Below the pieces are notes generated by a model, which saw nothing but the letters and a program-made list of their open reading frames with translations, was not told where the DNA came from and made no database searches. Position numbers and translations under genes: made by a program. A stretch of 64,000 nucleotides of DNA from Hippopus hippopus (lineage: Eukaryota; Mollusca; Bivalvia; Cardiida; Cardiidae). The DNA lies in contig OX328096.1 of the NCBI GenBank assembly GCA_946811185.2, positions 68,943,345 to 69,007,344 of the forward strand. The letters are read 5' to 3'. How positions within the stretch are numbered: the stretch's first letter is position 1; every line of letters starts with the position of its first letter. Positions 19,022-64,000 of this stretch are shown here, piece after piece.

Positions 19022-19664
19022 TTAACTCTGCACCAAACAACACTATTTTACACTTGTCCAAATTGAAAGCACTCTCAGAAGACAAATTAAATGTGGTAGA
19101 AATGATAAATTTTTCCTTTGAAAGAGTGTAAAACGTTGTGGGAAAAGGAGAAAATGCTGGTTTACCAGCATTTTCTCCTTTTCCCAAAATGTATTTAAAT
19201 GCTTTTTTTCTTGGAGTTGTTAAATGTAAGGATTGTGTGGTAAACATTTAACCAGTCATCAAAACTTCAAACTGATCCATGCAATATAATGCATTTGAAG
19301 GAGATATCAAATGTGGCTTGAATGAAATACAAATGTCTTTGAAGGGTCTAAAAATACTGTGAGGGAAAGAGGAAATGATGGTTACCAGCATTCTCTAATT
19401 TTCCACATGTTTTAGAATGACATCTATGTCTATGTTTAACCCATTACCGCACAATCCCTACTTTTGACGACCCTGAGAAAGAAGCCTTAAGAAAACATTG
19501 TGGGAAAAGAAGAAAATGCTGGTAACCAGCATTTTCTCCTTTTCCCACAATGTTTTCTACCCTTCACAAAACAAATTTCAAATTTTCAGTCACTTTTATT
19601 TTGTTGTCTGCAAATGCTTTCGATTTGGACAAGCCCAAAATATTGTTGTTTGGTAATGAGTTAA
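19022..19664. mobile_element. Cluster of three M-family MITEs
   Basis: 19022-19251 is a full minus copy with a well-kept hairpin. 19252-19436 is a decayed minus copy that keeps GATGGTTACCAGCATTCTCT. 19436-19664 is a full plus copy (TTAACCCATTACC to GGTAATGAGTTAA). A further 3' fragment lies at about 19725-19789. Confidence 0.7.
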
Positions 19665-20010
19665 TAAACTTGACGCTTATCGATGAAGATAACCTTACAC
19701 CTCTTAAAGCAAATTTACAGTTTTCTCATGTCTGCAAACTCTCTGAATTGGGACAAGTCTAAAATTAAGTAGTTTGGTGAAGAGTTAAGCAATGTTTTTT
19801 TTTTCAAATTCTTTACAGTTTGCCTTTCGTATCTCTTGTTTGCTAATTTTTGGTTGTACATGTATTTAATTTGTAATTCATATGTACAGAAATTAGCTAT
19901 TCGAGTATAAGAAACAGGAAATAATTTCCTCAAACAAAACACAACAGCTGAGGAAGAACAGCCATCCATTTTCTTTCATGTTAGCATGAGATGACAAGAT
20001 AATTTTTCTT

Positions 20011-20226
20011 TTAACCCTTTACCACACAATCCCAAATTTTAACAACCCTGTTGAAAAGGGCTTTTGAATACATTGTGGGAAAAGGAGAAGATGCTGGTAA
20101 CCAGCATTTCTCCTTTTCCAACAATGCTTTCTACTGGATGGAAGAAACATTTCATGTTTTGAGTTACATTTGTCAAATGCTTTCAATTTGAACAAGGCTA
20201 GAATTTCGTCGTTTGTAAAGAGCTAA
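20011..20226 (+). mobile_element. M-family TTAA MITE just downstream of Miro
   Basis: TTAACCCTTTACCACACAATC at the left; the right end is worn (GTTTGTAAAGAGCTAA). It lies about 130 bp beyond the Miro stop codon and is probably in the 3' UTR or just past it. Confidence 0.75.
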
Positions 20227-20355
20227 ACTAGCCTAACATTTTCTCCATGCTGCAAAGCTGAGCATAAACAGCTTTCTCTTCACACAGGAGGGCAGCTTCA
20301 CACTTAGATGAAGATCACAAAATTCTCTAATCTCAGTCTACACTGGGCCATGGGG

Positions 20356-56418
<36,063 letters not shown>

Positions 56419-56576
56419 CTAAAAAAGAAGCAAAGAAAATGCCAGGAACCACACACTAGTATTAGTTTGTATGAAGTTTTCCACTACTTTCAACATTATT
56501 TCAGTCATATCATTGCAACAACTTACTTACACATGTTTAAACTTTTCCTCTGTTGCACTAGAATCAAGCAGGCACT

Positions 56577-56805
56577 TTAACTCTTTACCACACAATCCCG
56601 ACTTTTAACGACACTGAGAAAGAAGCCTTTTGAAAACATTGTGGGAAAAGGAGAAAATGCTGGTAACCAGCATTTTCTCCTTTTCCCACAATGTTTTCTA
56701 CCCTTCCCAAACCAAATTTCAATTTTTCAGTCACATTTATTTTGTCGCCTGCAAATGCTTTCAATTTGGACCGGTCTAAAATTTTCTCGTGTGGTAAAGA
56801 GTTAA
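56577..56805 (+). mobile_element. M-family TTAA MITE, consensus-like
   Basis: TTAACTCTTTACCACACAAT to GTGGTAAAGAGTTAA with a perfect hairpin at 56632-56698. This is one of the best copies for deriving a consensus. Confidence 0.82.
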
Positions 56806-57416
56806 AATGTTTATTACACGGTTTTCTAAATACAGAAGAATAACATGTATTATTGAATTAATGGTTGATAATCAGCCCAAAATTTCGGGATGAGAGTATC
56901 CCTAGACCATGCTAAACATTGCTGACTGTTTTATATGCATGATAAAAGTTTTGCCCAACCAACATTTGGTCACAAATTAAACTATAATTACTCTCCTTCT
57001 GTATATTTCTGAACCATGTTTACTCTTTTTTCTCACTGAAAGAACCATTGCTCATGTTTAATTATTTTCCCAATGCAACTATCCCCAAATTTCCAAGTGA
57101 TTTGTTTACATGCATATAGTTTTTCAATGCTTACTAAAGCATGTGTTTTGTATGGTTCAAAAGATACCTTGTAAGATTTGAACAGCGGAGCTGCTTGTGG
57201 GTGACAAAGATGGTTCATGCTTATGACTTTTTACATCAGTAAACAAATTCAAAGACTTTCAAACCCCTAGAAAGGCCCGTTAAAAAAGGCCATAAAAACA
57301 TCTAGTAAAATTTCACCAATTCTCTCTTAATTCTTTCACTGCAAAATAATTAGATGATTTGATTTTTTTTCAAGATTAACCCTCTAAAGGTGCAGTTCCT
57401 CCGTAATTGATGATGA
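56806..57416. other. AT-rich DNA upstream of placed Miro exons
   Basis: No exon with RILLVG-type coding on the minus strand and no other feature is visible. Confidence 0.45.
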
Positions 57417-57901
57417 TAAACCTTCTACCAAATAACCAAATTTTAGACTCATCCCAATTAAAAGCTTTTTTAGACAATAAGTGGTACTCAACAATGGGAA
57501 TTCACCTTAGTAAATGTACAAAACAGTGTGGGAAAAGGAGAAAATGTTGGTTACCAGTATTTCTTCTTTTCCAACCACGTTTTTAAAAGGCTTCTCCCAT
57601 AGGGTCGTTATAAGTCAGGATCATGTGGTAAAGGGTTACGGTCTTATTCTTCTCATCTGATAAAGTAGATCCAAGATCTGACCACTTTTCAGCATTTTCT
57701 CCTTTTTCCTCAAAGTTTTCTACCCTTTCAAAGGCAAATGTCATCTTCAGAGCAACACTTTGGGGTTTGCAACTGCCTTTAAATTGCACAAGTTTAAAAT
57801 TTGAAGCTTTTCACAGATATAAAGATATTTTAGTCGATAACAGTAAGTGGGTATTAACTCTTTACCAAACAACCTAATTTTAGACTGTCCAAAATGAAAG
57901 C
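57417..57901. mobile_element. M-family MITE and two fragments
   Basis: 57417-57637 is a decayed minus copy. 57690-57805 is a plus fragment starting at the hairpin. 57854-57901 is the first 48 bp of a minus copy (TTAACTCTTTACCAAACAAC). Confidence 0.62.
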
Positions 57902-59257
57902 ACAATTAGGTATCTGGGATGCATGATGTGAACCAGTGTTTCATCTAGGCGGGGCACATCAGGAATCCAGCACTTTTGTAAATAATCCCCTACATTTTCT
58001 GACACTGTGCAGGACAATGCCCCCATTCTTAAAAATCACACTGTAGGTTACCAAAAGTACTTTGATTATATTACTCTCCATTATTGAATTGAATAGCTAG
58101 CCCTTTACATGTAAGCACTGGTTAGAAATCCTCTCAATCGCGTTTGACATTAGAAAAATTGGGCAATTTTCATGCTGGAAAAATATCAGTTGATGAAAAG
58201 TGACTGGTTCCCTGCTTCACAATCAATTTGAGAACCATCACAGTCATGAGCAACACCTTTAAAATGTGGTTCCTAATTTTTAAATAGATCTACTTCTCAA
58301 CAGTTTTAATGAAAATATGATTTTCACATTCATAATTAATTGAAGATATTTTTCAACTTATTAATGCAAAAATTATATTAATAATCATTTTTTTTTCATT
58401 TTTTTAAAGCCATTTGACAGATTTTCTTATGTCGTATTAGGTCCAGAATTTTCTTATGTCGTATTGGGTCCAGAAAACATACACGTTTTTGTGGTTGCCT
58501 ATAGTAGCGGCATGACAACAACATTTTATTCATCTGGGGGTCCGACAAAAAACCGAAGTATCACAAACACCAAAATACTCCAATTTTTTTTTTTTAATTA
58601 TTAAGCTTTAGATAACTGAAGTCATGGTTTTAGACACAAATTGTAATTATACTGATAAAGGAGGGTTAGTATTAAACCTAATGTAACAGCAACATGCCAT
58701 TGAAGCCAGCCGTGAACAGTGTGCACCAGAATAGCCTAACATACTTTAAATGCCCACCGAAATACCCGCTCCACATACTAAATTGGTCAAATCAGGGATT
58801 ATACCTCCGCAATCTTACCTCAGTAGCTCTTATACAAGGTTGATATGTCTGATCTTTATCCATAAGTATGCTACAAAAAATAGTTTTCCTTTTTTATAGT
58901 GGGAATATGAAATTAAAACATCACCAAATTAAAAAAAAAAAACGGAAGCCATTTTAAATCTGTAGTTAAACTGATAAGACAATTACATTTCGGCTGATAA
59001 GATTATGAATAATAAAAATATTACTTTAAAAGTAACAGACACAAATCTCCACTTCAAACAGACTGGACTATATCAGCTGAATATCTTCAATTGACCTTTC
59101 TGAAGATTTTAATTGACAGGTCTTATCAGCCAATCAAAACGCAGCACTGTCATGTAAACAAAAAGGTTAAACACAATTTGTTTTAAACGCGAGATTGATA
59201 GTATCTATTTAATTATCAAAACTGCAATTGTCTTATCGATCAATAAAAATCTGTGAA
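57902..59257. other. AT-rich DNA, no gene supported
   Basis: A possible 52-bp minus-strand exon (58819-58870, TGTAG/GTAAGA) has good splice sites but no recognisable coding. Otherwise nothing. Confidence 0.4.
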
Positions 59258-59941
59258 ATGGTGAAAAAGTGTAGTTACGGATTGTGTGACACTGATAATC
59301 GTTATCCAAATAGAATGCAGGGGCGAGTTAAATTCGTCCCATTCCCAAAGCAGGAAACACATCTCAAAAAATGTCTTCAGTGGATAAAACTATGTGGAAG
59401 ACCTCGTGAACACCTTAACCCATCACGCATCAATAACAATCGTTACATATGCACAAAGGTATCTATAAATGTCATTTTAGGAAGTACTTTAAAAAAAATG
59501 GCATATATATTATTATTATTAACTGTGAATGGTAATGAGCTCATAACTAGGTCCTAGCCGCTTCGTAATCGATAATAAAGAAGCAAGTAGCAAGATAAAA
59601 CATTTTTTATTTACAGTGATAAGACTGTTGGCACTTACAAAAAAGCGCTTTCCTATATTTTCTTGTAGTATTTTTGGAAGGATGTTTTGAATATGTATTA
59701 TCATACTAATGGCATGTCTATTTTGTTACTGATGCTGGGTCAATTCATTTTTTTTTTCTCGCGTCATATATTGAGCATGTATACATTATTCGTACATATA
59801 TGGATTCCATGCATTTTCCTCACTTTGTTATTCTGTTGTCCACCAGCTCATATGACTGTATTGACAATGTCCATTGTATTTCAACATTTTCCGAATGGAA
59901 TGTGGCCAACAAAGGAGTTTCCTGATCCTCACTTTAACTAA
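59258..59941 (+). pseudogene. THAP zinc-finger domain, two exons with damaged acceptor
   Basis: Exon 1 (59258-59458) starts with MVKKCSYGLC in good initiation context and has FVPFP, then LQWIKLCGRP and finally RYICTK before a GTATCT donor. This is the first three-quarters of a C2CH THAP DNA-binding domain. The rest, HFPNGMWPTKEFPDP, lies at 59885-59932 in matching phase and supplies the last Cys-His partner H and the F after it. A stop follows four residues later. The expected acceptor reads TTTCAA instead of TTTCAG. So either splicing is lost or a non-standard site is used. THAP domains bind DNA and are shared by host regulators and P-element-type transposases. No transposase follows, so this is probably a decayed copy. 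Confidence 0.65.
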
Positions 59942-60740
59942 TTTACACAAAGATAAGTACAAAAGTCTGAATTTTGGGGGCTAAGGACAATGTAATAGAT
60001 TTTCATGTTTCAACAAAGTTTTGAACTTCAGTGAGAAAGAATGAAACACCAAAACAAACCTCAGTTTTGCAAGAGAAACATTGAATTAAAGATGCTTATT
60101 GTTTATGTGAGGCTAGTTTAATTGTCTCAACATCGTATTCAATAATAAATTTATTACAGTGAATAACATGTATTTCGGATATTCATAGACTGTCTGATTC
60201 AACAGAAAAGTTTATTTTTCGGGTTAAGGGAAACTGGTTGTCTGATGATTTTAAAATGTGTTAAAGTGTGCTGTCAATTAACAAACTTGTTAATATCACT
60301 GACGGTAGTTTGTTTTATCTTATGATATACTGAGACAATGGGTGGTCAAGTGGATTAGAGCAGCATTTTGGTTTGCAATCAAACACACATCCTATTAAAT
60401 TAACTGTCTACCGACAAACCCTTTGAAATGGCAGATGTGCTAATCCACTTAAATATTGCTAAATCAAAAGTTGATTTAATTAAGATAAGTTGCCTTTTAA
60501 GCCGAACTTCTGAAAGAGAACAGAATAGAAGTAAGACCTTGAAATTTACTGTAAGTATGCTTTATAATGCAAGTAGCAAATCATTTAAATCCAAGACTAA
60601 ACTGCATATTATTTGCAATCTGAACTACAAAGTCTATAAATAATAAAGAAACTATCAAAATAGATTGAAACAACTTTTATCATGTAATAAGTAAACAGTG
60701 TTAGAATGAAAATATATCTGACATCATCACATGCCACTTT
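59942..60740. other. AT-rich DNA, nothing recognised
   Basis: No gene or repeat could be supported. Confidence 0.45.
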
Positions 60741-60930
60741 AATACTTTACCATTAGGCAAAATTAACGATTCATCGAAATTGAAAGCATTTGCAAGAGAA
60801 AAATTTAATTTCATTCCTATGATATGGTTTGTCTTTAGAAGGGTGGAAAGTTGAAGAGAGGAAAAAAAAAAATTCTGGTAAGAAGCTATTTTTCCTTTTC
60901 CTACGATGTTTTAAAAACCATTCTTCTGTG
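60741..60930 (-). mobile_element. M-family MITE, strongly decayed
   Basis: Recognised by CATCGAAATTGAAAGCATTT GCAAGAG and a worn hairpin (AATTCTGGTAAGAAGCTATT). Confidence 0.5.
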
Positions 60931-61048
60931 ATTTTCAGACTTCCGTTGACTTCTGTGACACTTTTCATTAACAAATATCATGTTCTTGTCCATTAATATA
61001 ACTTTAATATCGAGGAAAAAAAAAATATCCTTCTTAAAAAAATTCATA

Positions 61049-61159
61049 TCATTGCTGCTTGGACTTCAGCAAAATGTTCTTGTCTGGATGATGCATTAAA
61101 GAGAAATCTGACGGACTGCAACACAAATCGACCTTCATTCCTTCCTTGATCGACGCCAT
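61049..61159 (-). other. Possible first exon or promoter-proximal short ORF
   Basis: Minus strand: CCAAAATGGCGTCGATC resembles a YY1-type initiator (AAnATGGCG), and the ATG at 61159 opens a 36-codon frame to a stop at 61049. Local G/C and CpG are higher than around. No family is recognised and no Miro motif is present. It could be a promoter-proximal segment of Miro or another gene. Confidence 0.25.
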
Positions 61160-61837
61160 TTTGGAATACACTTGTCAGACATGGCAACCGAAATCTCGTG
61201 TTGCCATGGGGGCCATGCCAAATTTGCGTTTGCAGAAAGGTCAATTATGATCGCTTCACTTTAACAGAAGAGAACAGAACGTGACAAGGAACTTGTGTGT
61301 TTTGACAGATCAGAGACCTACATCCTCTAATGTTTGATTTGGGTCTACTTCTTTCACAAATGAAGTGGATTAGCACTCTCTTTTGTGTGTGTTTTTCATT
61401 CAAAGAAATGTAAGTAATTTGTGATGTCATATTGATAATTCTTTAGTCTAGATTGTCAAAATCAAGATCAGGTATTTCGGTAACAGGTCAGACAAACAAA
61501 TGTTTCGGTGATCATTCTCTAAGTAAATCAATTATCGGTGTATACAAGCAACATCATTTTACCTGAACCCAACAATAAAATAGGGGTATTTCGGTGTTTT
61601 GGTAGTATTTCAGTGATTCGTCTGACCGGTCTTCTGTAATGTAAATTTATCTTTTAGTCTGGACCGTATTGCAATCCAGAAATTTGATATGCAAAATAGG
61701 TCTTTGTCAATCACATCCTTCTTCCAGAAAGCTAATGAGGAGTTGAAGAAGCCTTGATCATTATTGATCCTTTACGGAACACACTTCCAGCAATCATGGC
61801 ACAAAGATTGATAGTGGAACTTTTGCATAACAAAAAG
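61160..61837. other. Unassigned DNA with ACCGAAATAC-type short repeats
   Basis: Several copies of ACCGAAATAC-like strings occur at 61470-61640 (both strands). No gene is supported. Confidence 0.35.
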
Positions 61838-62005
61838 AACTAGAGCTGTCACTGAATGTGACTTTATACTACCGCCAGCGCTTTGACAGAAACAGGCAAT
61901 TACTAGTATTTTGTACACAGATGGACACACAGACGGACACACGGACAGACAGGCTGATTCCAGTATACCCCCAAAAACATTCGTTTTGCTGGGGTATAAT
62001 GACTA
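61838..62005 (+). mobile_element. Short Helentron-like end, family 4
   Basis: TAGAGCTGTCACTGAATGTG at the left; CAGATGGACACACAGACGGA and a 3' hairpin TATACCCCCAAAAACATTCG TTTTGCTGGGGTATA at the right. Same layout as families 1-3 but without a tandem array. Confidence 0.5.
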
Positions 62006-64000
62006 AATAGATTAAAACAAATGATGTATTAGTCATGTGCCCAACATTTTTGGAAAATCCCTCACATTTTTTTAAAGCATGTAGGCAAATCCCCCCTTTT
62101 AATTTTTTGTCAAATCCTGGATGAAACACTGGTGAATGCAAAAGAAAATCTAATAGGTTAACCCCTTGAGTGCTTTTAGCATTCACATCATGCATTCCAA
62201 AGGCATACTCCAACCCCATTGTATCCATCTATCCACTGTATCGACCTATTTACACATTTTTACAAATCTCGCGATATTTTGATCGGAGCGCCACCTGCCG
62301 AATCTTTACATTAAAACTAGGCTGCCGGATTCTTTCAGGTTGGACTTTTTAGTATATCTTGCCAATAACTGCCTAAAAATACCAAACCTGAACTGTAAAT
62401 AGTGTTTTCGTTGAAATTTAACAGTTACCAATAGTTTATTGAGATAGAATATACTGAAAAGTTTTTATTTTCCACAATTCTTACATTGATTTGTTAAACA
62501 GAGACTGTGCATTCTGTTCTTATCATTTTGGCACTGTTTGAACTCCACAAAATAACTTTTTTCTAAATTTACCCACTATGCATTGATACAATGGAGTGAC
62601 ATCAGGGTTCACTGAATTTGACATGTCTGCCAACTGATGACAATTTTTTGCTGCAGAAAGATATTTAAAATTTGGCGATATAAAGACAGTAAAAACATGG
62701 TTTGGTGTGAATCAGGGTCCAAAAAATCCACTCGTATTTACGAGTGAGAAATGGATGAGGACGAGTGAAATATCAGTCATGGTCATCCGACAGGACGAGT
62801 TGTAAATATAGGAGGTAGTAAAGAAATAAGTTATTCAGATGAATATTTAACTTACTGGTGAAAAAACGGTCATTCCATTACCGAATAAGAGAATTAAGGG
62901 TATTCTGGAAATCAAATTTTGAAACAGGACATAAAACCTGCTGGTACCCGCTCCAAATAAAGACCGGTTTCAAGTCAGCCTAATGATATAACCCGGGACA
63001 TTTTCATTGCATACAGATGTTTTAATATGCCTCAGGAAGATCTAATTCAATACAAATGACTTTGCTAATTTATTAAAACAATCGATATTAACCATAACGC
63101 AAATACTTTCCAGAAACCAGGTACAAAAACTGTGTTGTTTTTGGCTGTATTAATTTCTTATCACTTGACTGGATAAATGATACCGGATATTTAAACCAGG
63201 TATTAAATGTTCGTTGCTACGGAAGACAATATAATTCACGTTTCTGTTTCGTCTGGAAAAAAAAAAAAAAAAAAAAGCCAGAGTCAAATATAAGACGAGT
63301 TTTTCTCGTAGGATGAGTGAGGATCAAGGCAGGGCAAGTGTTTTTTTCAAAGTCACTTGTCCTACAGGATGAGTGTCTTTTCCAGAAATTTTTGGACCCT
63401 GTGAATATGTACTTTAATTGAGCTACGTGTATGAATTTGCCTTGCATTTATATGGTGACAGTAAGTAGATTGATACAGTGGGGTTCCTACCTTCAGTCTG
63501 AAGGTCTGTTCCGATGCTATTTTTGTTACTGGTCTTCGCCAGACCTCAGGGTTCCCTCTAGCTTCTTTTTTTCTTGCGCCATCACTTTCGCCAAATGAGA
63601 AAAGTTTGCGCCAAATTGAAATAATTAGAGCCAGTTGGTGCCAATTTTAAAATAAAGTACCAGGGGTCAGGCATAATCAAGAATTGGTCTATAAATTTTC
63701 ATCACATGGTTGTGTCAATAAAAAAAACAAACAAGAAAACATTTGTTTTCATCAGATTTCTTAACTCATATCTATGTCTTTTACATGAAAATAGTAAAAA
63801 AATTATTTTTGTGAACAATGGAAAAAACAACATCTATTAAGTTTAAGTAGATCTATCTTTAATGTTTGTAAAACTACTGTGACAAAAGCAGAAATAGGTC
63901 ATTGAGAGCAATTTCTATTTTGTAACAAAGTTTTAAAGAAAGACTTTTTGAAACATATAGAAGTTTACATTGTACAAACCAGGGATCGTATATACACATG
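62006..64000. other. AT-rich DNA, no gene supported
   Basis: A-run of about 20 at 63257-63276 and short repeated GACGAGT/ACGAGTG words at 62734-62810. No exon, RNA or named repeat could be supported. Confidence 0.45.

Noticed and set aside
58819..58870. Minus-strand exon-like segment with TGTAG and GTAAGA borders
   Set aside because: Its phase does not fit the next Miro exon and it has no P-loop strand; kept only as an unresolved possibility.
61049..61159. 36-codon frame with HHPDKN resembling a J-domain HPD motif
   Set aside because: Only the tripeptide context matches; length and surrounding helices of a J-domain are absent.

Overview
The window looks like nuclear DNA of an invertebrate, most likely a bivalve mollusc. 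It holds a spliced animal gene with GT-AG introns. It also holds dense interspersed repeats of the kind I associate with bivalve genomes: tandem-array Helentron-like elements and long-inverted-repeat MITEs. I cannot name the species from sequence alone.

Region 1 (1-14265) is a decayed endogenous adintovirus/Maverick (Polinton) provirus. From left to right it carries an integrase (minus strand, cut by the window edge), a PLA2-like virion protein (minus), an FtsK/HerA packaging ATPase, a small frameshifted gene, a penton-like minor capsid gene, an adenovirus pX/pVI-like membrane-active protein, a small beta-rich protein with a possible dUTPase-like fold, a membrane/coiled-coil protein, a small minus-strand gene, a conserved Maverick protein of unknown function, a basic virion protein, the double-jelly-roll major capsid protein, a SAP/intron-nuclease-repeat-like protein and a protein-primed family B DNA polymerase. 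Many of these are broken by frameshifts, stops or insertions. A 1.8-kb element with CAGTGCT termini splits the pX-like gene. A 1.65-kb Helentron-like element sits exactly in front of the major capsid ATG. The polymerase stops before motif C, where host-like sequence begins. Nearly every viral start codon is abutted by a TATAAAAATG/AATAAAAATG box.

Region 2 (14266-20355) is repeat-rich DNA downstream of the host gene and contains no gene I can support.

Region 3 (20356-56418, minus strand) is the host gene Miro/RHOT1, a mitochondrial outer-membrane Rho GTPase. Nineteen coding exons were placed by splice sites, compatible phases and family motifs. They run from the first P-loop to the C-terminal tail anchor and encode about 609 residues. 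The first exon (about 11 residues) was not found with confidence. The last intron is 13 kb.

Region 4 (56419-64000) contains a plus-strand THAP-domain exon pair at 59258-59941 whose acceptor reads AA instead of AG. The rest is AT-rich intergenic or intronic DNA.

The introns and flanks carry about 45 copies of a roughly 228-bp MITE, called family M here. It has TTAA-type ends and a near-perfect central hairpin. A second MITE with 40-bp inverted ends (family P), several near-perfect palindromes, a tRNA-derived SINE and four Helentron-like tandem-array elements are also present.
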